Source: CAVSUZ01 sp963834715 | GTDB lineage: Bacteria > Pseudomonadota > Alphaproteobacteria > Acetobacterales > Acetobacteraceae | Length of the DNA stretch: 64,000 nt | Assembly: GCA_963834715.1 (NCBI GenBank) | Contig: CAWIDE010000014.1 | Coordinates: 1 to 64,000 of the forward strand | Direction: 5' to 3' | Shown: piece after piece, positions 36,265-45,612 of the stretch | Position numbering within the stretch: position 1 is the stretch's first letter | How the letters are laid out: each line of letters begins with the position of its first letter | Notes under the pieces: generated by a model | Databases searched by the model: none | Seen by the model: only the letters and a program-made list of their open reading frames with translations | Told to the model about the DNA's origin: nothing | Made by a program: the position numbers and the translations under genes

Positions 36265-37281
36265 GTGAAACTCGACGCGCGGCGGCTGCCGGCCTTTCTT
36301 CGCGATCCCGGAGCCTGTCGCGTGGTTCTGCTGCATGGCGAGGATCCGGGCCTGATACGGGAACGGGCGGAGACCTTGGTTCGCCAGGTGGCCGGCTCGC
36401 TGGACGATCCATTTCGGGTTGCGGAGCTGGACCGCGATGATGTCGCCCACCTGGTGGACGAGGCGGCTTCGCTGTCGCTCATGGGCGGGCGCCGCGTGGT
36501 ACGAATGCGGGAGACGCCGGAGGCGGCCGCCGCCGCGGTGGAAGCGGTGCTGAACGGCAAAGGCGAGGCCCTGGTGGTGCTGGAGGCCGGCGTTCTGCCA
36601 TCCCGCTCCCGCCTGCGGGGCGTGGTCGAGAAAGCCCCCGATGCGGCGGCGATCGCCTGCTATCCCGAAGAAGGCCGCGCGTTAGAGGAGACGATCCGTG
36701 CGACGCTGCAGGCCGAAGGCATTAGCGCTGATGGCGAAGCCCTGGCCTGGCTTGCCGGGCGGCTCGGCGCTGACCGCACCTCCACCAAGGCAGAAATCGA
36801 GAAGCTGGCTTTGTATGTGGGCCGCGGCGGCCGGGCTGACATGGAGGCGGCCGCGGCCTGCGTGGGTGACCTTGCCGGCCTGTCGCTGGAAGACGCTCTG
36901 TTCGCCGCCACTGCGGGCGACGTGGCGATGACGGACCGCGCGCTGGAAATCGCAGTTTCGGAGGGAGCCACTCCGGTCGGTGTTGTCCGTGCGACACTCG
37001 GGCATTTGCACCGGATGCATCGCGCACGGCTTGCCGTCGATGCTGGCGCGTCCCCTGCCGAGGCGGCCAAGAGCGCGCGTCCGCCAGTGTTTTTCCGGCG
37101 GGTCAATGCGTTCGTGCGTGCGCTGGCGTTATGGCCCGCACCGGCGCTAGCTGCGGCCATGGCGGGTCTGGCTGAGGCCGAGCGAGCTTGTAAGCGCACT
37201 GGCGCCCCCGATGGCGCAATTTGCCGGCACGCGGTTCTGGCGGTGGCGCGGCGAGCGGCACAGGCGGGGCGGGGGCGGTAA
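36265..37281 (+). CDS. holA: DNA polymerase III delta subunit
   Basis: 338 residues, GTG start 4 bases after lptE. N-terminal MKLDARRLPAFLRDPGACRV and VVLLHGEDPGLIRERAETL match the delta subunit. Domain II-III features include AGRLGADRTSTKAEIEKLAL and GLSLEDALFAATAGD. It loads the sliding clamp as part of the clamp loader and is essential. No frameshift is visible. Confidence 0.94.
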   Translation: MKLDARRLPAFLRDPGACRVVLLHGEDPGLIRERAETLVRQVAGSLDDPFRVAELDRDDVAHLVDEAASLSLMGGRRVVRMRETPEAAAAAVEAVLNGKGEALVVLEAGVLPSRSRLRGVVEKAPDAAAIACYPEEGRALEETIRATLQAEGISADGEALAWLAGRLGADRTSTKAEIEKLALYVGRGGRADMEAAAACVGDLAGLSLEDALFAATAGDVAMTDRALEIAVSEGATPVGVVRATLGHLHRMHRARLAVDAGASPAEAAKSARPPVFFRRVNAFVRALALWPAPALAAAMAGLAEAERACKRTGAPDGAICRHAVLAVARRAAQAGRGR

Positions 37282-37338
37282 TTCCTGCTTCGCTCTTCGG
37301 AGCCTTTCGGGACTGATCCTCGCCGGATTTGGTCCAAT

Positions 37339-37707
37339 TCAGTGATGGGGTATCGCCAGGTCCAACTCTTCGGCGAGCTCGTGTAGTCTCCGGTCGTTGG
37401 TCCACAGTGTCGTTCCGTTGGACAATCGTGCCGCAGCAAGAAGGTGAATATCGACATACCCGGCCCCGCGCCCGAATAACGCGTGATGATTGATGAAGTG
37501 TAGAACCTCGGAGTCGGTGGCAATCGTGGCCCGAGGCAGATCGGATAGCGCTTTCAGCACGATGGCGCGCTGGCGCAAGCTGCCGAGCGCCAGCTCGCCC
37601 ATGACGAACGGGTGCGCTAGAATCATTCCGGCGTTAAGCAATGCGGCGAGCCTCGGGTCATGCGCCCGAAGATGGTCGACCCAGACGGACGTATCGACCA
37701 GGATCAC
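37339..37707 (-). CDS. VapC-type PIN-domain toxin
   Basis: 122 residues. MILVDTSVWVDHLRAHDPRL gives the first catalytic Asp. Later acidic residues are Glu in VMGELALGSL, and Asp in GYVDIHLLAAARL and TNDRRLHELAEEL. It is a metal-dependent RNase expected to stop translation when free of antitoxin. Its ATG overlaps the antitoxin stop (ATGA), the usual VapBC coupling. It converges with holA. Confidence 0.9.
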   Translation of the reverse strand: MILVDTSVWVDHLRAHDPRLAALLNAGMILAHPFVMGELALGSLRQRAIVLKALSDLPRATIATDSEVLHFINHHALFGRGAGYVDIHLLAAARLSNGTTLWTNDRRLHELAEELDLAIPHH

Positions 37708-37901
37708 GCCGCGCCGGGCCGACGCCTTGGTGGGGCCTGCAGGTCAGGCTCGGTGCCGCCTAAACGCGCCAGCCGCCGCGCACTTTCGCGTTCGATAAGG
37801 GCTTTGAGGGCTTCGCGGAGCAGGCTCGATTTCTCCTTGAGACCGGTGAACTCCTGGGCTCTGTCCAAGAGCTCGTCATCAAGGGCCACGGTCGTCCGCA
37901 T
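37704..37901 (-). CDS. VapB-type antitoxin
   Basis: 65 residues from ATG at 37901 (MRTTVALDDELLDRAQEFTG). An N-terminal ribbon-helix-helix (MRTTVALDDELL, then KSSLLREALKALIERESARR) precedes a flexible Pro/Arg tail. It binds the toxin and represses its own promoter. A longer frame from 37940 adds 13 residues and is less likely. Confidence 0.88.
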   Translation of the reverse strand: MRTTVALDDELLDRAQEFTGLKEKSSLLREALKALIERESARRLARLGGTEPDLQAPPRRRPGAA

Positions 37902-37992
37902 CTTCACTCCTCCAATTCTGCGGCACGCATTTATCATCAATCGATGCGAAATTCAATGCCTCGGCCTGACAAGCCAGGAGCCCGGCGATAGG

Positions 37993-38634
37993 ATGCCCAG
38001 CATGAACGAAAATGATGCGCGTCAGGCGATCTGCCGCCTTGGGGAGAGCATATTCCGCCGTGGGCTGACGTTCGGCAGTTCGGGCAACATCAGTATCCGG
38101 GCGCCGGAGGGAGGCTGGCTGATGACGCCGACCAATATCTCGTTAGGCGAACTGGACCCGGCTCGCCTGTCGCGTCTGGATGAGCAGGGACGGCTGGTCT
38201 CGGGGGATGCGCCGACCAAGGAGGGGTTCCTGCACCGGGTGATGTATGAGGGGCGGCCGGACGCCGGGGCGGTGGTGCATTTGCATTCCACCCACTCCGT
38301 GGCGGTTTCGTGCCTTGCCGACGTAGATCCGGAAGACGTGCTGCCACCGATTACGGCTTATTACGTGATGCGGGTCGGGCGACTGCCGCTGGTGCCGTAT
38401 TTCCCGCCGGGGGACTCGCGGTTGGCGGAAGCGGTCCGGCCGCTCGTGGGCAAGCACCATGCTGTGCTGCTGGCCAACCATGGGCCGGTGGTAGCCGGGA
38501 CATCGCTGAGCGCCGCCTCGGGCGCGATCGAGGAACTGGAGGAGACCGCACGATTGTTTCTGCTGCTCCAGGGCCACCGGACGCAGTTTCTGAGCATGGC
38601 GCAGGTGGCGGAGCTGCGGGCCAGGTTTGGTTAA
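37993..38634 (+). CDS. Class II aldolase, OtnC-like (3-oxo-tetronate 4-phosphate decarboxylase)
   Basis: About 213 residues, ATG at 37993 (alternative 38002). Class II aldolase/adducin fold: GLTFGSSGNISIRAPEGG, LMTPTNISLGELDPARLSRL, metal ligands in AVVHLHSTHSVAVSC and the third His in ANHGPVVAG. The TPTNISLGELDP region resembles OtnC, which decarboxylates 3-oxo-tetronate 4-phosphate in four-carbon acid sugar catabolism. Its usual partner kinase OtnK is not in this window, so the role is tentative. An NRAMP-like gene follows 19 bases after the stop. Confidence 0.82.
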   Translation: MPSMNENDARQAICRLGESIFRRGLTFGSSGNISIRAPEGGWLMTPTNISLGELDPARLSRLDEQGRLVSGDAPTKEGFLHRVMYEGRPDAGAVVHLHSTHSVAVSCLADVDPEDVLPPITAYYVMRVGRLPLVPYFPPGDSRLAEAVRPLVGKHHAVLLANHGPVVAGTSLSAASGAIEELEETARLFLLLQGHRTQFLSMAQVAELRARFG

Positions 38635-38653
38635 GCTCTCCCCCGGGCACCTG

Positions 38654-39922
38654 ATGGCGCACGGGCCTGACAGCGCATCTCGTTCCGGAGCCCAAGCCCA
38701 CGGGGCGAGCAGGTGGCGGTACTCCTGGCGCCATTTCGTTTTTGTGGCCGGCCCTGGCCTGGTTGCCATGCTCGCCGATACCGATGCTGGTAGTGTCATC
38801 ACCGTGGCACAGAGCGGTGCACAATGGGGCTACCGCCTGCTGGTGCCGAACCTCTTGTTGATCCCGTTCATGTTCGTGGCGCAGGAATTGGCGTTGCGGC
38901 TCGGGCTCGGCACACGACGGGGCGCTGCCGAACTGGTGTTGCGGCGCTTGGGCCGCGTTCCGGCAGCGCTGTTGCTGATTGCCGTGGGGATGAGCTGCTT
39001 CGGGGCCCTGGTGAGCGAAATGAGCGGCCTGGCCGGGGCCGCGCAGGTACTCGGTATTCCGGTTTGGGTTGCGATGACCGGGACCGTTGGCGGCCTGAGT
39101 CTTATGGTGATTACCGGCTCCTACCGCTCGGTCGAACGCATCACGCTGTTTGTCGGGTTGTTCGAGCTTGCTTTTGTAGTCATGGCGTGGCGAGCGTCGC
39201 CCGGGCTGGCGCCCATCATGCACCAAGCCAGCGAGTTTCCGCTGGGCGACCGCTCCTATCTATACCTGCTCGCGGCCAATCTGGGCACCAGTATCATTCC
39301 GTGGGCGCTGCTTTATCAGCAATCGGCCAACGTCGATAAAGGTCTCGGTCCCGAGCATGTCGGGGCAGCGCGGCTGGAAACCCTGGTGGGGGTCGTGCTG
39401 TGCCAGGTGATCACCTCGGCACTGCTGATTGCGGCGGCAGCGACGCTCAACGGCAGTGGCCCCCTCGATACGGTGATGCAGATCGAGACGGCGTTTACCG
39501 TGACGCTGGGCAGGACCGTGGGCCGGGGCGTCTTGGTACTCGGGCTTTCCGGGAGCGCGCTGGTCGCCACCATTGTGGTCTGCCTGACCCTGGCCCGGAG
39601 TATCGGCGAGGTACTGGGGGTGCGGCACTCAGTGGCACACCACCCGCGGCAGGCGCCGTGGTTCTACGGCACGCTGATCGTGATGCTGGTGGCGGGTGGT
39701 GCGCTTGTCTCCTCGGGGATCAACCTAGTTAGCGTGTCGGTGGCCGCCGGTGTGTTGAACGCGTTGCTTCTGCCGCTGGTGCTTGGCTTCCTCTACTTTC
39801 TTGCCCGTTCTGCCCTGACGGGACCGCCACGCCTGCACGGTGCCTACGCAACAGTGGTGGCAATCGTCTTTCTGATCGTCGCTGCCACCGGCCTGTACGC
39901 TGGGATTGCCGGCCTGCTGTGA
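38654..39922 (+). CDS. NRAMP-family divalent metal transporter-like protein
   Basis: About 422 residues with about 11 membrane helices. FVAGPGLVAMLADTDAGSVI contains the helix 1 region, where metal-transporting NRAMPs have DPGN; here it is DTDAGS. Helix 6 shows NLGTSIIPWALLYQQSA where the metal-binding Met motif (MPH) is expected, so it lacks the classical Mn/Fe ligands. That places it with NRAMP-related carriers of different specificity, such as Mg-type. ATG at 38654 is taken as the start. It probably works with the cation module downstream. Confidence 0.8.
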   Translation: MAHGPDSASRSGAQAHGASRWRYSWRHFVFVAGPGLVAMLADTDAGSVITVAQSGAQWGYRLLVPNLLLIPFMFVAQELALRLGLGTRRGAAELVLRRLGRVPAALLLIAVGMSCFGALVSEMSGLAGAAQVLGIPVWVAMTGTVGGLSLMVITGSYRSVERITLFVGLFELAFVVMAWRASPGLAPIMHQASEFPLGDRSYLYLLAANLGTSIIPWALLYQQSANVDKGLGPEHVGAARLETLVGVVLCQVITSALLIAAAATLNGSGPLDTVMQIETAFTVTLGRTVGRGVLVLGLSGSALVATIVVCLTLARSIGEVLGVRHSVAHHPRQAPWFYGTLIVMLVAGGALVSSGINLVSVSVAAGVLNALLLPLVLGFLYFLARSALTGPPRLHGAYATVVAIVFLIVAATGLYAGIAGLL

Positions 39923-40011
39923 TAGCGTTGGTGCGACCCTGACCCTAACCGACCCGCCTGGAGCCACGCCTCCATAACCGCTACGGTTCAAGCCAGCTCA
40001 AGGGACATCAT

Positions 40012-40230
40012 ATGCGACGGGTTCTCACCATCCTTACCGCCGGGGCTATTGGTATTCTGATCGGCCCCGCGGTTGCGCCTGCTCTCGGACGCACCTTGCG
40101 CCCCGCGGGCCGCTCGGCCTTGAAAGCGGCGCTGCGGGCCGTTGCGGAAGGCCAACGCGCGGCCGGCACATTGCGCGAAACGATTGAGGATCTGCAGGCT
40201 GAGATCGCTCATGAACGCCGTCAAGGCTGA
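40012..40230 (+). CDS. Small single-pass membrane protein of the cation module
   Basis: 72 residues. One hydrophobic segment (VLTILTAGAIGILIGPAVAP) is followed by an amphipathic basic helix (GRSALKAALRAVAEGQRAAG). It resembles the small DUF5132-like proteins found before HMA-domain and P-type ATPase genes, by size, layout and position. A role in metal handling is inferred only from its neighbours. Confidence 0.6.
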   Translation: MRRVLTILTAGAIGILIGPAVAPALGRTLRPAGRSALKAALRAVAEGQRAAGTLRETIEDLQAEIAHERRQG

Positions 40231-40434
40231 CGGGATGTCGGGGTAAATTGTCATCAAACCGCAACCGAATCGGCGGTCGGTCTGTCATGATTGCTGGAGC
40301 ATCCTTACCCACCAGCGTCGTGGGTACTTATGGGCTGCGAACAGCCACTGCTCCGCATGGTGGCGGACGAACTGATCGGGATCACCGTGGATGCCATTGC
40401 CAACGCGGTGATCCAGATTCTAGAGGAGGCGCCA

Positions 40435-40935
40435 ATGCCCGCTACCGCACACATCGTACATCATGTCTCAGGGCGCGTGCGCGTGCGCATTCCACACAAG
40501 CGGGGTCACCATGAGTTCTTCGCCGACGTGGAGCGGCGCCTGTCACAATGCGCGAACATCACCAGCGTGCGCGCCAATCCGACTACAGGCAGTTTGCTGG
40601 TGCGGTACAGTGGCGAGCTGACAACGATTTTGGGCCAGGCTGCGGTTGTTGGGCTTCACGAACTGCTGGAGTTCGACGAAAGCCTTCCGCCGATTAAGGC
40701 CATCGAAGACGCGCTGAGCGAGCGGCTATTGAGCTTCGATGCCCAGATACTGCAAACGACGGGAGGCACGATGGGCGGCCGCTCCGCGGTGCTGATCACG
40801 TTATTGATAGCCGCCCTTGTGCAGCTCTGGCGCGGGCAGGCTTTTGGGCCCGCACTTCCCCTGGTTTGGTATGCGGCTCAGGCGCTCGGCTTCGAGCGGC
40901 CACGGCTTACCGCGGCCACTCGGCATGGCGCTTAG
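40435..40935 (+). CDS. HMA-like domain protein with C-terminal membrane segment
   Basis: About 166 residues from ATG at 40435, which has a good GAGGAGG ribosome site 6 bases upstream. HIVHHVSGRVRVRIPHKRGH and CANITSVRANPTTGSLLVRY resemble a heavy-metal-associated ferredoxin-like domain that lacks the CxxC pair. A hydrophobic helix follows (SAVLITLLIAALVQLW). The frame is open from 40291 with a plausible stretch (MVADELIGITVDAIANAVIQ) that may be a separate small gene. The same HMA-like motif begins the ATPase downstream. Confidence 0.7.
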   Translation: MPATAHIVHHVSGRVRVRIPHKRGHHEFFADVERRLSQCANITSVRANPTTGSLLVRYSGELTTILGQAAVVGLHELLEFDESLPPIKAIEDALSERLLSFDAQILQTTGGTMGGRSAVLITLLIAALVQLWRGQAFGPALPLVWYAAQALGFERPRLTAATRHGA

Positions 40936-40978
40936 GGCTTCCCAGCCGAGAAAGGGGCTCCGCGATCCTTGCGTAGAT

Positions 40979-41021
40979 GGCCGGGTGATCCTCGGGTCAG
41001 ACCCGAGGAGATGACCCGGCC
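40979..41021. terminator. Long double-stem hairpin between convergent genes
   Basis: GGCCGGGT (40979-40986) pairs with ACCCGGCC (41014-41021). Inside it CCTCGGGTC (40990-40998) pairs with GACCCGAGG (41000-41008) across one base. It sits between the HMA-like gene and a minus-strand gene and could end transcription from both sides. It may also be a dispersed palindromic repeat. Confidence 0.65.
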
Positions 41022-41045
41022 ATGACTGAAACCTTGGGTGAGGGC

Positions 41046-41370
41046 TCAGGTCCCGGTCTTGGACTCGCGCGACCGGCCTGACATTCCCGCGTTCACTATG
41101 CCGCGCAGCCCGCCGGATATGCCGGCGAGAACGTTGGCAGTCTCATCCACGGCAGTCCGCGCCACCCGTCCAACACCGTGTACCACGTCTTCGCCGAGAT
41201 CCGCGGCAACGTGAACGGTTGCGCCAAGCACGTCGCCCACTGCGACCATCGTATCGGAAACGGCATTGCGTGCGACGTGTACGCCCGGCGTAGTCGCCTC
41301 GCCTCCGCCGCGCGGCTCAGTCGCTGATGATTTCCGCGAACTCTGAGCCAGAGGGTTTCGCCTCGCTCAT
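41046..41370 (-). pseudogene. Small Ala/Gly/Val-rich hypothetical protein, frameshifted
   Basis: A good start exists at ATG 41370 with GGAGG 7 bases upstream, reading MSEAKPSGSEFAEIISD then stop. In another frame the protein continues as ATEPRGGGEATTPGVHVARN and VGDVLGATVHVAADLGEDVV to a stop at 41046. One base change near 41340 would join the two. The repeats of Val, Gly and Ala suggest an amphipathic helical protein. Function unknown. It is divergent from the P-type ATPase. Confidence 0.5.
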
Positions 41371-41456
41371 TCCTGAACCTCCGTGACCAGATTACTGGAT
41401 CGTAGGGTTTCTTACCCCAGTTCTCAAGACATCCAACTGGCGCATAAGATACGCCA

Positions 41457-44400
41457 ATGCGTCACGATGACCAAGGGGCAGCGAGCGCTTTCGAAGTTGT
41501 GCATGCGCTTCCTGGCAGAATTCGGCTCCGGCTTCCCGCAATCGATGCGGATCCGTTACTCGCGCAACGGGTGCAGCGCGCGCTGATGGAGACTGCCGGG
41601 CTTCGGGACGCCGAAGCCAATCCGGTCACAGCGACGATATTGGTGCGTTATGATGGCGCCGACGAGGTGAGCGTTCTCGGGCGCCTAACAGAAGCGATCG
41701 AGATTGCCGAGGGTAAGCGCGCTCCCGTCATCCCGCGGTGGTGGATGCTCGATCCGGCCGAGGTGTGCGATACGCTGTCCGTCAGCCGACTTGGTCTCGG
41801 CACCACGGACGCCGATGCCCGGCGCGGCCGGTTCGGGGATAACCGGCTGAGCGATGCCGAGGCGCCGAGCATGCTCTCTCTGTTCCTCGGGCAGCTTAAT
41901 TCGCTACCGGTGGTGCTGCTGGCGGCCTCCGCGGCGGTTTCGTTTGTTGGGGGAGCGCTGATCGATGCGGCACTGATTGCGGCGGTGGTTGCGGCAAACG
42001 CTACCATCGGCGCCGTCACCGAAGCCAAGGCGAACCGCATTATCCGGGGCATCGCGGAGCAGGGCGCGGGGAAGGTGCTGGTGAGACGCGATGGCGGGAT
42101 GCGCGAGCTCGACCCGGAAGAGGTAGTAACGGGCGATATTCTGGTATTGGCGCCCGGAATGCTGGTCCCGGCGGATGCGCGCGTCCTGGATAGTGCCGGG
42201 TTGAGCGTCGACGAGTCCGCTATGACCGGGGAGAGCCTGCCGGTTGCAAAGACGGCCGACACCCTTGCCCAGCCGGATGCCGCGCTGGCCGATCGCACCA
42301 ACATGATCTTCGCCGGCACCCTGATCGCGAGCGGGCATGGTGTCGCGGTGGTAGTGGCGGTCGGCGCCGCGACCGAGCTGGGCCACATCAATGCGGCAAT
42401 CGGCACGTCCGAGCGCCGGGCGACCCCGTTGCAACGGCAACTGGCCCGCCTCGGCACCGGGCTGACCGGAGTGATCCTGCTTTCCTCGGTCGGGGTGGTC
42501 GGCCTCGGTTTACTCCGCGGCCGCGCATGTTGGGACATGCTGCGGATCGCGGGCGCGCTCGCGGTGGCAGCAATCCCGGAAGGGCTGCCAACCACGGCAA
42601 CGGTGATCCTGGCGCGTGGCCTTCGGCAGATGCAGCAACAGGGCGTGCTGGTCCGCCATCTTACGGCGGTGGAGACGCTGGGCTCGGTGACGGCGATCTG
42701 CTTCGACAAGACCGGCACGCTGACACAGAACCGGATGGCGGTGAGCCGCATCGCGTTCAACGGTGTGCAGATCGATGTCGATGATGAAGGTTTCCGGCGC
42801 GGCGAACAGGAGATCGACCCGCGCGACTCTCACGTGCTGGCAACCATGTTCCGGGTGGCGGTGCTCTGCAATGAGAGCGAGGTGAACGGGGAAGCCCACG
42901 CGCAGGTCCTGAATGGCAGCAGCACCGAGATGGCACTGCTCCTGGCCGCCATGCAGGCAGGACTGGACATTGCTGAGGTGCGCTCGGAATTCCCGGTGCG
43001 ACAGGTGGAGGAGCGCAGCGAGACGCGCCGGTACATGACCACCACCCACAACACACCGGAGGGCCCCCTGCTCGCGGCGAAAGGCAATCCCGGCGATATT
43101 CTTGATCTGTGCGATACCTACGCCGAAGAGGACGGCACGCCAGAGCTGGACGATGCACATCGAACGGCGATCCGCGCGCGCAACGAATCAATGAGCCAGG
43201 ACGGCCTGCGCGTACTGGGTTTTGCCTGGCGATCCCCTGGCCATCCGACGGCCGGCCTGGTCTGGCTCGGCATGATCGGCCTCAGCGATCCGCTGCGCCC
43301 AGGCATACGACCGGTACTCGAGGCTTTCCATGGCGCGGGTATCCGCACGGTGATGCTGACCGGGGATCAGGCCGGCACCGCGCGGAGTATTGCCAGCGCG
43401 GCTGGAATCTCCACCGCCCCGCGGGTTCTGGACGGGGTCGCCACCATGCAACCGGCGGCGCTGGCGGATGCCGCCGGACGGGCGGACGCGTTCGCGCGCA
43501 TTACGCCCACCGACAAGCTGCGGGTGGTGCAGGCTTTACAGGACGCCGGGCAGGTGGTCGCTATGACGGGCGACGGCAGCAACGATGCGCCGGCCCTGCG
43601 CGCAGCCGATGTCGGCGTGGCCATGGCCGCGAACGGCACCGTACTGGCGCGCGAGACCGCGGACATCCTGTTAGCGCGCGATGACCTCGCGACCATGGTC
43701 GTAGCGGTACGGCAGGGGCGGACGATCTACGCCAACATGCGGAAGGCGCTAAAGTTCCTGGTGGGCACAAACGCCAGCGAGATCATGCTGACGCTCGCAG
43801 CGACCGGGCTCGGCATTCCAGCTCCGCTTAATGCGGTGCAGTTGTTGTGGCTCAACCTGCTGACCGACGTAGCGGTGGCAGTGGCGCTCGGTTACGAGCC
43901 ACCGGAACCGGATTTGATGATGCAGCCGCCGCGAGATCCCGCGGCGCCGATCCTTGACGGGGCGGACTATCGCCGGCTGGCGCTGCGTGGGGGTTTGTAT
44001 GGCGCAAGCGCTTTGGGGGCGCACCTGTACGGGCTGGCGCGGTATGGGGGAACTGGCGGAGGCATCGGCTTTTCCACGCTGATCGGCGCGCAGTTGCTTG
44101 AGGGGTTGGCTGGACGCTCGGATTACAGCCCGACCTGGATGATGCCGCCGAACCGGCCGTTACGGAATACCGTGATCGGCTTGCTGGGGCTGCAGGCTGC
44201 CGCGAGCTTGCTTCCGGCGAGCCGTGGCCTGCTCGGGCTGGCGGCGTTCGATCTGGCGGATCTGGCGGTGGTGGCTGTCGGGTCCGTGCTGCCGTACCTG
44301 GCGGTTGAGTTCGGGAAGGCCGGGGCGCGAGTGCCCGAACGAGGCGAGGGAGTAGGCCTATTAGGTCCGCACCGGCCTGCGGCCGACTCCGCGGTCGATG

Positions 44401-44519
44401 AAAGGGGGATTGTTAGTCCCTCTCCGCCCCCAAGGGAACGTGGATCGGCGGAGAGGTTAGGTGAGGTGGGGGACCGGCTCGCAGCGGCAAACCATTTTCT
44501 CCCTACGCCAGCCGGTTAA
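41457..44519 (+). CDS. P-type cation-transporting ATPase (P2-like) with an N-terminal HMA-like domain
   Basis: 1020 residues. Residues 1-75 form an HMA-like fold (FEVVHALPGRIRLRLPAIDA, NPVTATILVRYDG) without CxxC. A cation ATPase N-domain follows, then TGES in ESAMTGESLPVAKT, PEGLP in AIPEGLPTTATV (calcium-type helix 4), phosphorylation motif CFDKTGTLTQN and hinge GDGSNDAPAL (Ser replaces the usual Val). Several C-terminal helices end near residue 960. The last 60 residues are Pro/Arg rich and look like translated repeat DNA. It pumps a cation across the inner membrane; Ca, Mg and Mn are the candidates. It belongs with the HMA-like and small membrane genes upstream. Confidence 0.9.
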   Translation: MRHDDQGAASAFEVVHALPGRIRLRLPAIDADPLLAQRVQRALMETAGLRDAEANPVTATILVRYDGADEVSVLGRLTEAIEIAEGKRAPVIPRWWMLDPAEVCDTLSVSRLGLGTTDADARRGRFGDNRLSDAEAPSMLSLFLGQLNSLPVVLLAASAAVSFVGGALIDAALIAAVVAANATIGAVTEAKANRIIRGIAEQGAGKVLVRRDGGMRELDPEEVVTGDILVLAPGMLVPADARVLDSAGLSVDESAMTGESLPVAKTADTLAQPDAALADRTNMIFAGTLIASGHGVAVVVAVGAATELGHINAAIGTSERRATPLQRQLARLGTGLTGVILLSSVGVVGLGLLRGRACWDMLRIAGALAVAAIPEGLPTTATVILARGLRQMQQQGVLVRHLTAVETLGSVTAICFDKTGTLTQNRMAVSRIAFNGVQIDVDDEGFRRGEQEIDPRDSHVLATMFRVAVLCNESEVNGEAHAQVLNGSSTEMALLLAAMQAGLDIAEVRSEFPVRQVEERSETRRYMTTTHNTPEGPLLAAKGNPGDILDLCDTYAEEDGTPELDDAHRTAIRARNESMSQDGLRVLGFAWRSPGHPTAGLVWLGMIGLSDPLRPGIRPVLEAFHGAGIRTVMLTGDQAGTARSIASAAGISTAPRVLDGVATMQPAALADAAGRADAFARITPTDKLRVVQALQDAGQVVAMTGDGSNDAPALRAADVGVAMAANGTVLARETADILLARDDLATMVVAVRQGRTIYANMRKALKFLVGTNASEIMLTLAATGLGIPAPLNAVQLLWLNLLTDVAVAVALGYEPPEPDLMMQPPRDPAAPILDGADYRRLALRGGLYGASALGAHLYGLARYGGTGGGIGFSTLIGAQLLEGLAGRSDYSPTWMMPPNRPLRNTVIGLLGLQAAASLLPASRGLLGLAAFDLADLAVVAVGSVLPYLAVEFGKAGARVPERGEGVGLLGPHRPAADSAVDERGIVSPSPPPRERGSAERLGEVGDRLAAANHFLPTPAG

Positions 44520-44728
44520 AACGCGCTGCAGTGCAAGATCGGCCCAGGAGCTGACGATCAGTCGAACTTGGGTGGCTCTTGGGTGGGCTCGCACCCAGGA
44601 AGCTCCAGTGTGACCCCGCCCAACGCAGCAACACGGGCATGAACGCGGTCATACAGATTGCATGCCCGCGACCCTATTGGTCCGGTTAGATTTGACATGA
44701 CATGCGTTGACACCCGTCACCACCGCTG

Positions 44729-45164
44729 GTGATGATCACCAGCATGGATCATCTGGGCGGTTGCCATTGCGGTAATATTCATGTTCGCCTTCGGCTTCCA
44801 AAGCCGCCGGAAGATTATGCGCTGCGAGCATGCACCTGCTCATTTTGTCGCAGCCACAGTCCGCGCATAGTTGCCGATCATGATGGAAACTTTGAAATCT
44901 GGGTGGATGACTGGTCGCTCGTGGAAAACTATCGCTTCGGCACCAAGACCTGTGATTTTCTGCTTTGCCGACGTTGCGGTGTCTTTATCGCTGCGGTAGC
45001 CGAAATGCCTGCTGGAACACGAGCAGTTGTTAATGTGAACTGCTTAAACGACCGTGAAAGGTTCACATCAGATCCCGTGCTTCACGATTTTGAAGGCGAG
45101 AACTCTCGAAACCAGATCGTCGCGCCGGGCGGCGAATTGGATGCCCGTGTTTGTCCACCGCTAG
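44729..45164 (+). pseudogene. GFA-family (glutathione-dependent formaldehyde-activating-like) protein, frameshifted
   Basis: Zinc-binding GFA fold: GGCHCGNIHVRLRLP, ACTCSFCRSHSP and FLLCRRCGVFIAAVAE hold the Cys ligands. Near 45113-45117 the frame shifts. The neighbouring frame gives the normal family end, SSRRAANWMPVFVHR, stopping at 45164. As written, the frame runs to 45382 with unrelated sequence. Most members are of unknown substrate and bind small thiol adducts. No partner gene is nearby. Confidence 0.75.
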
Positions 45165-45315
45165 CGAGGCGTCGGGAGCGCTTGCGAAAGGCAAGAAGTT
45201 CGCAGCACGATCAGGGTATTGAAAAGAAACGCCATTTTGTTGCATATATCCGCTGCGAAATGAGGGACCGGTCATTGCCCTACCTCAAGGCCCAGACTTG
45301 TGCTATCCTAAGCGT

Positions 45316-45612
45316 ATGGATCGCGAGGACATCCTTGGCCGGCTCCGGGCGAATCAGACGGCGCTGCGGGCGCGCGGCGTGACACACGCCGCGCTGTTCG
45401 GCTCCCGCGCGCGCGGCGACGACCGCCCCGACAGCGACACCGATATCCTGATAGAAATCGATCCGAACGCGCGAGTGACCGTCTACGACTATGTCGCCAT
45501 CAAGGAATACATTTCCAGCCTGCTCGACGGTCGGGTAGATGTTGTAGACCGCGAGGGACTGAAGCCTTACGTGAGGCCGGCCGCTGCCACTGATGCCATC
45601 TATGCCTTCTGA
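45316..45612 (+). CDS. MNT-type nucleotidyltransferase antitoxin (MntA-like)
   Basis: 98 residues from ATG at 45316 (MDREDILGRLRANQTALRAR). The nucleotidyltransferase motif is AALFGSRARGDDRPDSDTDI, with the paired Asp that binds metal, and a third acidic residue follows in GRVDVVDREGL. In MntA/HepT systems this protein adds AMP to a Tyr of the HepT toxin and so silences it. It overlaps the HepT gene downstream. Confidence 0.9.
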   Translation: MDREDILGRLRANQTALRARGVTHAALFGSRARGDDRPDSDTDILIEIDPNARVTVYDYVAIKEYISSLLDGRVDVVDREGLKPYVRPAAATDAIYAF

